Source of the DNA: Burkholderia stagnalis
GTDB taxonomy: Bacteria; Pseudomonadota; Gammaproteobacteria; Burkholderiales; Burkholderiaceae
NCBI RefSeq assembly: GCF_902830275.1
Contig: NZ_CADESW010000005.1
Span: 124,001 to 188,000, forward strand
Direction: 5' to 3'
DNA length: 64,000 nt
This document shows positions 54,787 to 63,610 of the stretch, piece after piece (position 1 is the first letter of the stretch; every line of letters starts with the position of its first letter). The notes beneath the pieces are model-generated. The model searched no databases. It was not told the DNA's origin and saw only the letters and a program-made list of their open reading frames with translations. A program made the translations under genes and the position numbers.

Positions 54787-55758
54787 ATGTCGATTTTGAC
54801 GATTTTGACCGCAATGACCAGTGAAAACGATGTCCGGATTGCCGTGCTCGTGCCTTGCTACAACGAGGGAATGACCATATCCCGGGTGGTCGCCGACTTC
54901 AGGCAGGCACTGCCGACGGCATCCGTCTACGTGTTCGACAACCATTCGCAGGACGACACCATCTCGGCGGCGCGCGCCGCCGGCGCGATCGTCCGGTCGG
55001 TCGCCGACCGCGGCAAAGGCAACGTGATCCGCCGGATGTTCGCCGACATCGAGGCGGATGTCTACGTGCTCGCCGACGGCGATGCGACGTACGACGCGTC
55101 CGCGGCCCCGGAGATGATCGAAATGCTCGCGCGGGACGGGCTCGATATGGTCGTCGGCACGCGCGTCGCGGAGGAAAGCGAGGCGTACCGGGCAGGGCAC
55201 CGGTTCGGCAATCGCATGCTGACGCATTGCGTCGCGACGCTGTTCGGACGCACGTTTACCGACATGCTGTCGGGCTACCGGGTGTTTTCGCGGCGGTTCA
55301 TCAAATCGTTTCCGGCGCATTCGACCGGATTCGAGACCGAGACGGAGCTGACCGTGCATGCGCTCGAACTGCGCATGCCGGTCGCCGAATTCCCGACCCG
55401 CTACGGCAGCCGGCCCGAAGGCTCGGTGAGCAAGCTGAGCACCTGGAAGGACGGCTTCCGGATCCTGCTGACGATCATGAAGCTGCTCAAGACGGAAAAG
55501 CCGCTGATGTTCTTCTCGGCGGGCTGCGTCGTGTCCACGCTGTTCTCCTTCTGGCTCGCCATTCCGGTGCTGGAGGAATACGCGCGGACCGGCCTCGTGC
55601 CGCGCCTGCCGACCGCGCTGCTCTGTGCGGCGCTGGTTCTGCTCGGCGCGATCCTGCTCGTATGCGGCATCGTGCTCGACACCGTGTCGCACGGCCGCGC
55701 CGAGGTCAAGCGGATGGCCTATCTGGCCGTTGGCGGCCCGCCGTCGCCGAAGGCGTGA
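54787..55758 (+). CDS. family 2 glycosyltransferase with membrane tail (GtrB/dolichyl-phosphate type)
   Basis: A 323-residue protein. The GT-A domain has IAVLVPCYNEGMTISRVV, FDNHSQDDT, the DxD-like LADGDATYD and FTDMLSGYRVFSRRF. Two C-terminal membrane helices follow (FFSAGCVVSTLFSFWLAI and LLCAALVLLGAILLVCGIVL, read in parts). GtrB enzymes load a sugar onto undecaprenyl phosphate. A downstream start at 54814 is possible. With the following flippase-like and large membrane proteins it makes a Gtr-type cassette for glycosylating surface polysaccharide. Confidence 0.9.
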   Translation: MSILTILTAMTSENDVRIAVLVPCYNEGMTISRVVADFRQALPTASVYVFDNHSQDDTISAARAAGAIVRSVADRGKGNVIRRMFADIEADVYVLADGDATYDASAAPEMIEMLARDGLDMVVGTRVAEESEAYRAGHRFGNRMLTHCVATLFGRTFTDMLSGYRVFSRRFIKSFPAHSTGFETETELTVHALELRMPVAEFPTRYGSRPEGSVSKLSTWKDGFRILLTIMKLLKTEKPLMFFSAGCVVSTLFSFWLAIPVLEEYARTGLVPRLPTALLCAALVLLGAILLVCGIVLDTVSHGRAEVKRMAYLAVGGPPSPKA

Positions 55759-55765
55759 AGCCCGC

Positions 55766-56158
55766 ATGAAATCGCAGTTTCTTCGCTTCCTGATCGCCGG
55801 CACCGTCGGATTCGCCGTAGACGCCGGCGTGCTGTCGCTCCTCGTGCGGATGGGCGTCGGCTATTTCGAGGGCCGCGCGATCTCGTTCCTCGCCGCCGTG
55901 TGGACGACCTGGCGGATCAACCGGCGCTACACGTTCGAGCGGCGGCAGCCGCAGTCGGCATGGAAGGAATGGTGGCGCTACCTGCTGGCCATGTCGCTCG
56001 GCGGCGCGATCAACTACGGCGCGTACAGCGTCGCGATCCTGACGCTGCCGAAAGGCCCGTATCTGCCGCTGTGGGGCGTCGCGCTCGGCTCCATCGCGGG
56101 CCTGGCGGCGAATTTCGTATCGGCCCGCTGGTGGGTGTTCGGTCAACAATCACGTTAA
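55766..56158 (+). CDS. GtrA family membrane protein
   Basis: A 130-residue protein with four hydrophobic segments. It opens with FLRFLIAGTVGFAVDAGVL and carries RINRRYTF between helices two and three, the GtrA hallmark, and ends SARWWVFG. GtrA is thought to flip the lipid-linked sugar made by GtrB. It follows the glycosyltransferase gene by seven bases. Confidence 0.92.
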   Translation: MKSQFLRFLIAGTVGFAVDAGVLSLLVRMGVGYFEGRAISFLAAVWTTWRINRRYTFERRQPQSAWKEWWRYLLAMSLGGAINYGAYSVAILTLPKGPYLPLWGVALGSIAGLAANFVSARWWVFGQQSR

Positions 56159-56164
56159 TGGACG

Positions 56165-58018
56165 ATGGCATACAACCGCTATGAGCAGCAAGGCCGCCTC
56201 GCGCGCCTGCGGCTCATCGATCTCAATACGCCCGACGCATTGCGCGTCGCGCGCATCCTGGTTCCGGTCTTCTTCGGTCTCTATTCGCTCTGGCTCGGCG
56301 CGGATACGAACTGGGACTTGCTGAACTATCACCTGTACAACCCGTTCGCGTGGTTGAACGACAAGCTGTCGCTGGATCTGGCGCCCGCGGGTATCCAGTC
56401 GTATTTCAATCCGCTGCTCGACGTCGTGCTCTACTGGGCGAACACGCATTTGCCGTCTCGGGTGGTCGGATTCGCGTTGGGGTGGCTGCATGGGCTGAGT
56501 TTCGTGCTGATTCTCGGGATCGCGCAGCGCGTGCTGACCGACCTGCCCGAGAAGGACCGGTATCGCGTGCCGCTGTTGCTCGCGCTGGCCGGTTGCCTGA
56601 CCGGCAACTTCCTGTCGGGCCTCGGCAATTCGATGGGCGATGACACGACCGTGCTGTTCACGCTGGCGGGCCTGCTGCTGCTGCTGTCGGGCTGGGACAG
56701 GCTGGGTACGCTGACGCTGCGCGCCATCGGCGCCGCCGTGGCGGCCGGCATCGTGGTCGGGCTGGGCGTGGGGCTGAAGCTGACCAATGCGGTCTTTGCG
56801 ATCGCCCTCTGCGCGGGGCTGCTGAGTTATCCGGCGGGCATCGCGGCGAAGCTGCGCATCGGCGTGCTGTTCGGGGTCGGCGTGCTGGCCGGCATGGCCG
56901 TGACCGGCGGCTACTGGCATTTCCACATGTGGGAACGGTTCGGCAATCCGCTGTATCCGCAGTTCGGCATGTTCTTTCCGAACCCGATGGCGACCCCGGA
57001 CGTCGCGGGCGACATCCGCTGGCGCCCGCACGGCTTCTGGGAAAACGTGTTGTGGCCGATCCTCATTACGCTCGATTCCAGGCGGGTGGGAGAAACGCCG
57101 ATCAGGCAGGTGATCTGGTCGCTCGTCTACGTGCTGCTGCTGGCCTGGGCCGTTCGCGGGCTGCTGCGCAGCAAGGCGGCATCGATCGCGCGGCCGCTCG
57201 GCGCGCGCGCGCGACTGATCGTGCTGTTCGTCGTGATCGGCTTCGTCGTCTGGATGCGGCTGTTCAGCATCTACCGGTACATCGTCGGCATCGAGATGCT
57301 GGCGCCGCTGCTGGTCTGGATCGTGCTGAACCGGTTGTTGCCGGCCGACAGCGCCCGGCGCGCCGCGAAGTGGGCGCTGGTCGGCGCCACGGCGATCGTG
57401 GTGACGGGTGGGGCGCGAACGTGGGGGCACGAGGGATGGAGCGATCCGCTCTACCACGCGCAACTGCCGACGATCGCCCAGCCGGAGCGGACGACCGTGA
57501 TCATCGGCACCACGCGCGGCAACGCATTGACATGGCTGGCGACGCTGTTTTCGCCGCAAGTGGCATTCATGCAGGTCGACAGCAGCTTCCCGGGTACCGA
57601 CCTGTTCCGTGAGCGGATGCGCGAGACCGCGCGCACGAGGGGCGGGCCCGTCTATGCGATCGTCGACGGTGAATACAACGGCCGTGCCGATTCCACCGCG
57701 CGCGCCGATCGTATCGTCGATACCCTGGGCTTGACGCGCGGCGAGCGAGGGTGTGCGGCACTGCGCTGGGCCGCGCATCGCTTGCGTCTTCACGTATCCG
57801 TAGCGGCGGCGTCCACTGCGGGGCGCTTATGCGAACTGCAACCGCTGCCTGCCGACATCCAGGAAAACGACGCGAAAAACCACGAGAACCTGGTGCGCGC
57901 GGCAGAGATGTTTCAGCGCAATGGTTTCGACTTGCAATTGCCGTCCTGTATCCGATACTCGGGTGGAGTCGGAACCGGAAAGCGCGCGTATCAGTGGTGT
58001 CAGGTGTCGCTGCACTGA
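56165..58018 (+). CDS. large polytopic membrane protein, probable GT-C glycosyltransferase
   Basis: A 617-residue protein starting six bases after gtrA. About 10-12 membrane helices fill the first 410 residues, with an early acidic periplasmic loop (LGADTNWDLLNYHLYNPFAWLND) whose Asp lies where GT-C enzymes keep the catalytic residue. The last 190 residues form a soluble domain with several cysteines. Third genes of Gtr cassettes transfer the flipped sugar to the acceptor, so this is the likely specificity factor. I recognise no named subfamily. Confidence 0.8.
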   Translation: MAYNRYEQQGRLARLRLIDLNTPDALRVARILVPVFFGLYSLWLGADTNWDLLNYHLYNPFAWLNDKLSLDLAPAGIQSYFNPLLDVVLYWANTHLPSRVVGFALGWLHGLSFVLILGIAQRVLTDLPEKDRYRVPLLLALAGCLTGNFLSGLGNSMGDDTTVLFTLAGLLLLLSGWDRLGTLTLRAIGAAVAAGIVVGLGVGLKLTNAVFAIALCAGLLSYPAGIAAKLRIGVLFGVGVLAGMAVTGGYWHFHMWERFGNPLYPQFGMFFPNPMATPDVAGDIRWRPHGFWENVLWPILITLDSRRVGETPIRQVIWSLVYVLLLAWAVRGLLRSKAASIARPLGARARLIVLFVVIGFVVWMRLFSIYRYIVGIEMLAPLLVWIVLNRLLPADSARRAAKWALVGATAIVVTGGARTWGHEGWSDPLYHAQLPTIAQPERTTVIIGTTRGNALTWLATLFSPQVAFMQVDSSFPGTDLFRERMRETARTRGGPVYAIVDGEYNGRADSTARADRIVDTLGLTRGERGCAALRWAAHRLRLHVSVAAASTAGRLCELQPLPADIQENDAKNHENLVRAAEMFQRNGFDLQLPSCIRYSGGVGTGKRAYQWCQVSLH

Positions 58019-58060
58019 CGCGCAGTGACGATGCTCGACGCCGCGGCGCGAGCGGGACAT

Positions 58061-58226
58061 GCGCGCGGCCGGACCAAGCAGTTGCTCAACGCGTCGCTGT
58101 CCCGCACCCTGCCCGAACAGCGGCTTGCCGAGCAGGAACGCTTCGCCGAGTGCACGGCGGATGTCGATTTCGAACACAGCGTGCGCGTTCGTCGACAAGC
58201 GGAAGCCCCGGTTCGAAGGGCGGTGA
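58061..58226 (+). pseudogene. C-terminal remnant of an enoyl-CoA hydratase/isomerase
   Basis: The plus strand reads RTKQLLNASLSRTLPEQ and LAEQERFAECTADVDFEHSV, typical of enoyl-CoA hydratase tails. Near 58187 the frame shifts, and the neighbouring frame gives the classic ending FVDKRKPRFEGR followed by a stop at 58224-58226. The N-terminal two thirds are missing, replaced by the Gtr cassette end 43 bases upstream. It is a clear gene relic and the only notable content of the 58019-58325 gap. Confidence 0.7.
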
Positions 58227-58325
58227 GCGGGATGCGCGGGACGGCCGCCGCGTCGTCAATCACATGGAAACGCGAATCCGTCGCTGGATTCCGTACTCGC
58301 CGCGCTGCAAACGCACCGACGGCAA

Positions 58326-58850
58326 TCACTCGTCCTCATGCTCGGACACGGCGGCGTCGCGCGCATCGCCCGCCGCCGTCTCGCCGAGATTCACGTCGCC
58401 CATGCCCTTGTTGAGCTGGTTCAGGAAGTGCACGAGCGACACCTTGTCGTCGAAGCGGAAACTCGCGAGCGCCTGCCGATAGAACTCGTAGATCTTCGGC
58501 TGCAGGCTGTCCCAGAAGGCCCGCCCCTGCGGGGTCATCACGACGATCTTCGCGCGCCGGTCGACGGTGTCGGCCACGCGCCGCACGTGCTCCTCGCGCT
58601 CCAGGCGCTTGAGTACGCCATCGAGGCTCTGCCGGCTGACGACGAGATAGTCGGCCAGCTCGGAAAACGACATCCCGTCGGCCACCTGCTGGCGCGACAG
58701 CGCGCCCAGCACGGACCACTGCACCGTCGTGATGCCCAGCGCCTTGATCGTCTGCCGGTCGAGGGTATTGCCGGCCTGGAACAGCCGGAAGAACAGGCGG
58801 TTATGGATGGACGATACGGATTGATCGTACGAAGGATCGATGTGGGTCAT
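58326..58850 (-). CDS. MarR family transcriptional regulator
   Basis: A 174-residue protein. The winged helix-turn-helix has TTVQWSVLGALSRQ, MSFSELADYLVVSRQSLDGVLKRLE, read in parts, and the wing HVRRVADTVDRRAKIVVMTP. It converges on the enoyl-CoA hydratase relic. MarR regulators next to CoA-hydratase genes often control aromatic or hydroxycinnamate breakdown, so it may be what is left of such a locus (inference). The C-terminus is acidic (SEHEDE). Confidence 0.9.
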   Translation of the reverse strand: MTHIDPSYDQSVSSIHNRLFFRLFQAGNTLDRQTIKALGITTVQWSVLGALSRQQVADGMSFSELADYLVVSRQSLDGVLKRLEREEHVRRVADTVDRRAKIVVMTPQGRAFWDSLQPKIYEFYRQALASFRFDDKVSLVHFLNQLNKGMGDVNLGETAAGDARDAAVSEHEDE

Positions 58851-59026
58851 GGGTCGTCTGGTGATTCGCGCGGCGCCGGGCCCGCGCGCCCCGCTATTCT
58901 AAGACGTCGGCGGGGCGGTTCGGCGGCATCGGCAGGCGGATGCGCGCGCTGCGGGGCATCCCGGTGACGGGCGGGGAGACCCGATGAGGACAGCATCGAC
59001 TTCGACGAGTACCGGGGATCTGCCGG
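58851..59026. promoter_or_regulatory. upstream region of the MarR gene
   Basis: This GC-rich stretch lies directly before the minus-strand MarR gene and probably contains its promoter. A short 46-codon plus frame starts at 58984 but lacks supporting features. Confidence 0.25.
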
Positions 59027-59281
59027 GTGAGGCGAGCGGCGCGTGCCGCCAATGCCGACGTGTGGCGCTGGTTCTCGTGGTTGAGGGAGGCGCGCCGCAT
59101 ACGCTGGTGCCTTGCGACGGATAGGTGGTACGTCAGCGTCGACAACCTTCACGTCGCCACCGAGCCGGGCTTCGACGGCGCGATCCGCGCTGCCAAGGCC
59201 AAGGCCAAAGCCAAAGCCAAAGCCAAAGCCAAAGCCAAAGCCAAAGCCAAAGCCAAAGCCAAAGCCAAGGTCGACCAATGA
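59027..59281 (+). CDS. possible small protein ending in an Ala-Lys repeat
   Basis: An 84-codon frame reads RWFSWLREARRIRWCLATD, then WYVSVDNLHVATEPGFDGAI, then 13 Ala-Lys pairs and VDQ. The pre-repeat part looks plausible as protein, and the basic tail resembles the low-complexity tails of histone-H1-like DNA-binding proteins. No clear ribosome site is seen, the frame is open further upstream, and other frames across the repeat are open too. Reality is uncertain. Confidence 0.35.
   Translation: MRRAARAANADVWRWFSWLREARRIRWCLATDRWYVSVDNLHVATEPGFDGAIRAAKAKAKAKAKAKAKAKAKAKAKAKAKVDQ
59192..59269. repeat. hexanucleotide tandem repeat (GCCAAR)13
   Basis: Thirteen units in a row: GCCAAG twice, GCCAAA ten times, GCCAAG once. 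The unit length is a multiple of three, so copy-number change would lengthen or shorten an encoded Ala-Lys tract without shifting frame. The near-perfect repetition marks a likely hypervariable site. Confidence 0.95.
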
Positions 59282-59418
59282 GAGATCGCGCCGTTCGAGC
59301 GGGCGCTGCGCAGGCGGCGCACCGCATGACGGCGCGCCGCGTAGCAAGTTGGATCGACCGCGCTTGCGCGCACCGGCGCACGGACCACTGACCGTGCGCC
59401 GGCGCGCGCGCCGTTACG

Positions 59419-61344
59419 TTACGCCGGAAGCTGCGGCACCGTCACCGACGTGCCGGCCGGATCGAGCGTCAGCTCGGTGCCGGGCGTCGGCCGCAGCGTC
59501 GCCTCGTTGTCGCTCGACAGCACGACGAGCCCGAGCCGATGGCCCGCCGCGAGCTTGTAGTCGCGCGGCATGAACGTCAGGCGCAGGTCGTACGGCATGC
59601 CGGGCAGCACCGGCTCGGAGAGCCAGCTCGACAGGCGGTTGCGCGGGTCGGTCCACGCGCGGGTGACGATCGTCGCGCTGCCGTCCGGCGCGCGATCGAC
59701 GAGCAGCGCGGTCACGTTCGCGGTGGCCGAGAACGTCAGCCGCACGCGCGCGGTCACGCTGCCCGAGATCCGCGTCGCGCTCGCGAGCGGCGCCGTCTCG
59801 AAGCGGGAGCGGTGCTCGCCCGTGTTCGCGTTCGCCAGCGTGAGCGCGGTGAGCCGCGCGTCGTCGGTGAACTTCACGAGCGGGCCGCCGGTCGGCTCGC
59901 GCAGCAGCGAGCCGGTGCCCGTGCCGTCGCCGCCCGCGAAATACGCGACCGGTGCCGCGCCGCGCGCCGGCCAGCTCGCTTCCTTCAGCAGCGTGCCGTC
60001 CGCCTGCTCGATCACCGCGCCCGGGCTGCGCTCGACGCCGTTGTCGAAGCCGAGCAGATAGCGCGTGAACCAGCGATTCACCTGCGCGGTCCATTCGGTG
60101 GCCATCGCCGGCACGCGGGTCGGATCGGTGTGACGCGCGCGGTGCAGCCACAATTGCGCCGGCACGCCCTGGCGCCGCATCGCGAGATACCACGACGTCG
60201 ACTGGTCGGTGCGCACGTTGTCGTCGGTGAGCCCCTGCGCGACGAGCGCCGGTGCGACCGCGAGCGCGGTCGGAATCTCGCGCGCCGCCCAGAACGCCGA
60301 GTAGTCGCCCGTCTTGCGATCCTCCCGCTGCAGCGCCTCGTCGACGAGGTGCGTGCAGCGTTCCGGATGCGGGTTCGTCAGCAGCGCCTTGATGTAGACG
60401 TCGACGTCCTCGCCCTGGTAGCCGTCCGGCGCGCGCACGAGCCCGCCCGAGCGGTAGTAGCCGTACATGTTCGACAGCCCGGCCACCGGCACGATCGCGT
60501 CGAGCCCGCGCGTGCGCAGGCTCGCGACCATCTTCGGCAGCGTGCCGTCGTACGACACGCCGTACATGCCGACGTGGCCCGTCGACCAGTTCGCGACCAC
60601 CGGCTTGCCGTTCACGTCCTTCGCGGCGGCGCCGCGCCCGAGCCAGTGGATCACCGACGCCATCGCGACCGATTCGTCTCGCGTCAGGATCGTCGGGCAG
60701 CCGTCCGAGCCCGCGGTGCCGAGCGAATCCGCATAGACGATCGTGAAGCCGCGCTGCACGAAGTAGCCTTCGATCCACGAACGCCCGGCCGCGGCCGCCT
60801 CGAGCTGCTGCAGGATGCGGGTCTGCGGCGCGGCGGCCATGATGCGCGCCGACGTGGTGGGGTGCGGCGTGCCGTCGAGCTCGACGTCGACGTTGTGGTT
60901 CGGGCTGTCGGCGAGGTTGTTGTAGTACGGGCTCGCCAGCACGATCACCGGCGTGCGCGCGCCGGTCGCGGTTTCGGCCGGGCGCACGATGCGCACGTGA
61001 ATCCGGTCCTGCGTGCCGTCGCCGTCGGAATCGACCGGCGTGTCGACCCATGCTTCCTCGGCGATCGTGCCGCCCGACAGCGACGGCTGGACCTGGCCGT
61101 CCTGGATGACGGGCCGATAGCGGCCGCTCGTCAGGCTCGCATACGGCACGCCGGACGGCGAGAAGCGCGCGGCGAGCTGCTTCGCGTCGGCCGCGGGCGC
61201 CGCGGCTTCGTCCTGCCGGCCCTGCGCGAGCGCGGAAGCGCCGGGCACGCCGGCGCCGTCTTCGCCGCCGCATGCGGCGAGCGTGGCGGCGGCCGCGAGC
61301 GCGACGAGCCAGGCGCGTCGCGGTTCGGTTCGATGATGTCTCAT
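59419..61344 (-). CDS. S15 family (CocE/NonD) secreted acyl-peptidase or esterase, lipoprotein
   Basis: A 641-residue protein. The leader ends LAAAATLAAC, a lipobox, so it is probably a lipoprotein. The alpha/beta-hydrolase core has the nucleophile in GMYGVSYDGTLP, and HTDPTRVP plus the C-terminal jelly-roll-like domain (from about residue 470, ending LTLDPAGTSVTVPQLPA) match X-Pro dipeptidyl-peptidase S15/CocE proteins. These hydrolyse N-terminal X-Pro peptides or esters; which applies is unknown. It lies next to a secreted protease gene on the same strand. Confidence 0.9.
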   Translation of the reverse strand: MRHHRTEPRRAWLVALAAAATLAACGGEDGAGVPGASALAQGRQDEAAAPAADAKQLAARFSPSGVPYASLTSGRYRPVIQDGQVQPSLSGGTIAEEAWVDTPVDSDGDGTQDRIHVRIVRPAETATGARTPVIVLASPYYNNLADSPNHNVDVELDGTPHPTTSARIMAAAPQTRILQQLEAAAAGRSWIEGYFVQRGFTIVYADSLGTAGSDGCPTILTRDESVAMASVIHWLGRGAAAKDVNGKPVVANWSTGHVGMYGVSYDGTLPKMVASLRTRGLDAIVPVAGLSNMYGYYRSGGLVRAPDGYQGEDVDVYIKALLTNPHPERCTHLVDEALQREDRKTGDYSAFWAAREIPTALAVAPALVAQGLTDDNVRTDQSTSWYLAMRRQGVPAQLWLHRARHTDPTRVPAMATEWTAQVNRWFTRYLLGFDNGVERSPGAVIEQADGTLLKEASWPARGAAPVAYFAGGDGTGTGSLLREPTGGPLVKFTDDARLTALTLANANTGEHRSRFETAPLASATRISGSVTARVRLTFSATANVTALLVDRAPDGSATIVTRAWTDPRNRLSSWLSEPVLPGMPYDLRLTFMPRDYKLAAGHRLGLVVLSSDNEATLRPTPGTELTLDPAGTSVTVPQLPA

Positions 61345-61614
61345 TGTTGTCCTTGTATCGATACGGATCGGGAAACGGTCATCCCGTGATGGATGGCGTC
61401 GTGTGGAACGAAGCCGGCTGACGCTGCCGGCCGCATCGCACGCGGCATCGCCCGGACTCGGCCGGGCGCGTTCGCGACGCGATGCTTCGGCGCCGCCGGC
61501 ACGGCAAGGCCGGCCGGCGGCGCCGCGAGACGGGCGTTGCAACCGGGAGCAGGCGGCGCGCGCCGCATGCCGCGCGCGAACGCGCCGCCTGCTCGCGGCA
61601 ACGCCCGTGTTCGC
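61345..61614. other. intergenic region, nothing recognised
   Basis: A 270-base GC-rich gap between the S8 protease gene and the S15 gene, both on the minus strand. It may contain a promoter for the S15 gene; no hairpin with T tract or repeat stands out. Confidence 0.3.
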
Positions 61615-63123
61615 TTACTGCGCGGCGGCGGCGACGGCGTTGCCCGCGTCGAGCAGGCCCGCGCCGCAGGTGCTCGTCGAGCAGTTCGAGCCGCTCGCGA
61701 ACGGCCGCGCGGTCGATTGCAGGATCTGCAGCACGCGCGCCGGCGACAGCGACGGATTGACCGCGAGCATCAGCGCGACCGTGCCCGCGACGTGCGGCGT
61801 CGCCATGCTCGTGCCGTTGTAGCTCGCGTAGCTGTCCGCGCCCGGCGACGTCTGGCCGGCGTTGAGCGTCGACAGGATGCCGACGCCCGGTGCGGCGATC
61901 TTCACGGCCGGGCCGGTGTTGCTGAAGCTCGCGCGCACGCCGCGGCTGTCGATCGCGGCGACGGCGATCACGCCCTGGCAGTTCGCGGGCTGGCTCTGCG
62001 CGACGGGGCCGCCGCTGTTGCCGGCCGCGACGACGACGTTCGTGCCGCGCGCCGTGATCGCGTTGATCGCGTTCTGGTAGGTCGTGCTGCAGGTGCGGCC
62101 GTAGCCGCCGAGGCTCAGGTTCAGCACCTTCGCCGGGTTCGGGTTCGCCGGCGCGCCCGGCACCGCGAGCCCCGCGGCCCAGCGCATGCCGTCGGCGATG
62201 TCGCTCAGCGTTCCGCCGCACTTGCCGAGCACGCGCACCGGCAGCACCTTGCCGGCCCACGAGATGCCCGCGACGCCGTTGCCGTTGTTCGACACCGCGC
62301 CGATCGTGCCGGCGACGTGCGTGCCGTGCCACGAGCTGTTGCTCGCGCCGCAGTCGTAGAACGGGCCGTTCGGATCGGCGTCTTCCTGCGCGGTCACCCA
62401 GTCGCCCGGATCCAGTGCGCTGTTGTCGCGGCCGCCGCCGTCGTTCGCGCCGGCCGGATCCGACACGAAGTCGTAGCCGGGCAGCAGGTTGGCCGCGAGG
62501 TCCGCGTGCGGACGATAGCCCGTATCGATCACGCCGACGACGACGCTCGCCGAGCCCGTCGTGCGATCCCATGCCTTCGGCAGGTTCGCGCCGCCGGCCG
62601 GATTGAAGTAACCCCACTGCTCGGAGTAGCGCGTGTCGTTCGGCACGAGGAACGCGCGCATCCGCGCGTCCGGCTCCGCATACTCGATCGCGCCGTCCGC
62701 CGCGAAATCGCGCGCGAGCGCTTCGGCTTCGGCCACCGACACATGGCGCTGCAGCGACAGCACGGTCGCGCCGCCCGACATGTCGCGCTTCACGCGCAGG
62801 CCGGCGGCGGGGTCGCCCGCGTTGCCGGGCGCGGTGGCGGCGGACGCGCCGAACGCGCGCGCGCCGGCGCGGGCCTTGCGCGCGGCGAGCACGCGATCGA
62901 TCACCGCCTGCACGTCCGTGGGCTCGGCGCGCGCGATCGACGCGCCGGGCGAGGCCTTCGCGGCGCGCAACTTGATGATGAGCTGGTTGACCGCATCGGC
63001 CGGCCCGGGGCCGGACGGCGCGGCGGCCGCTTGCGCCCAGGCGGCCGACGCGAGCCCGGCCAGCGCCGCGCCGACGACGGTCGATTTAAGCGAAGCAGTG
63101 CGAATCAATCTGGACATGCCCAT
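61615..63123 (-). CDS. secreted S8 (subtilisin-like) serine protease
   Basis: A 502-residue protein. The signal peptide ends AAWAQ near residue 31. A pro-domain of about 120 residues follows (QLIIKLR, LQRHVSVAEAEALARDF). The catalytic triad is Asp200 (VVGVIDTGY), His265 (HGTHVAGT) and Ser438 (NGTSMATPHVAGT), with the oxyanion Asn in VVVAAGNSGG. It ends without an extra C-terminal domain. GGGGGGTG precedes the ATG at 63123; the ATG six bases on is an alternative. It is likely exported and self-processed. Confidence 0.93.
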   Translation of the reverse strand: MGMSRLIRTASLKSTVVGAALAGLASAAWAQAAAAPSGPGPADAVNQLIIKLRAAKASPGASIARAEPTDVQAVIDRVLAARKARAGARAFGASAATAPGNAGDPAAGLRVKRDMSGGATVLSLQRHVSVAEAEALARDFAADGAIEYAEPDARMRAFLVPNDTRYSEQWGYFNPAGGANLPKAWDRTTGSASVVVGVIDTGYRPHADLAANLLPGYDFVSDPAGANDGGGRDNSALDPGDWVTAQEDADPNGPFYDCGASNSSWHGTHVAGTIGAVSNNGNGVAGISWAGKVLPVRVLGKCGGTLSDIADGMRWAAGLAVPGAPANPNPAKVLNLSLGGYGRTCSTTYQNAINAITARGTNVVVAAGNSGGPVAQSQPANCQGVIAVAAIDSRGVRASFSNTGPAVKIAAPGVGILSTLNAGQTSPGADSYASYNGTSMATPHVAGTVALMLAVNPSLSPARVLQILQSTARPFASGSNCSTSTCGAGLLDAGNAVAAAAQ

Positions 63124-63610
63124 ACACCCCCCAGGATGGCATTGAACGGCACGAGTCGACGATGTTGTAGGTGTAGCTGGATCTTTGCTGCGATGCCGGC
63201 GAGAAAGAACACGCCGCGCCGATGCGAACGACCAGGAATCGATCGGGCGGCGTGTTGCCGGCAAAACGGTTGCGGCCGATCGATTCATCCGGCCGCGCGG
63301 GGCCGGACGATGCGTCGTCCGCCGGAGTTGTGTGACGGGAACTGACTGTTGCGAAACGGTGCCCGTGTTCGTTACGCGATGCGTGCGCCGCAGAGGCCCG
63401 TTTTTCTTTCCGGAAGCTTGCACAAAACTTATCCGACTGAAATCGTCATGTCAAACATTTTTAGCTTGAATCAAAAAAAGTTTGATTGTGTTGGAAGCTG
63501 GATCGATGACGAGGCGGTTGTATGGGGAATTGATGACTGCGCTGCAAGAGTCGGCGTCATTGTTTGGTGATTCGATGCGTCGATGCAGGTCAGCCGACGC
63601 ATCGACGTCA
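63124..63610. other. intergenic region with AT-rich segment
   Basis: About 490 bases between the S8 protease start and the end of the partial gene, both minus strand. The part at 63410-63500 is AT-rich and includes arms TCAAAC and GTTTGA about 23 bases apart, near 63450 and 63480, which may end transcription of the 63611 gene. A 40-codon frame at 63448 lacks a ribosome site. Confidence 0.3.

Noticed and set aside
59192..59269. CRISPR array
   Set aside because: Units are six bases with no spacers, so it is a simple tandem repeat; no cas genes are present in the window.
58847..59347. Minus-strand frame with a Gly-Phe repeat
   Set aside because: The repeat is only the reverse reading of the (GCCAAR)13 tract; the flanks are Arg/Pro-rich without domains, and no ribosome site is seen.
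63448..63570. 40-codon plus-strand frame in an AT-rich patch
   Set aside because: No ribosome site, no recognisable motif; likely chance.
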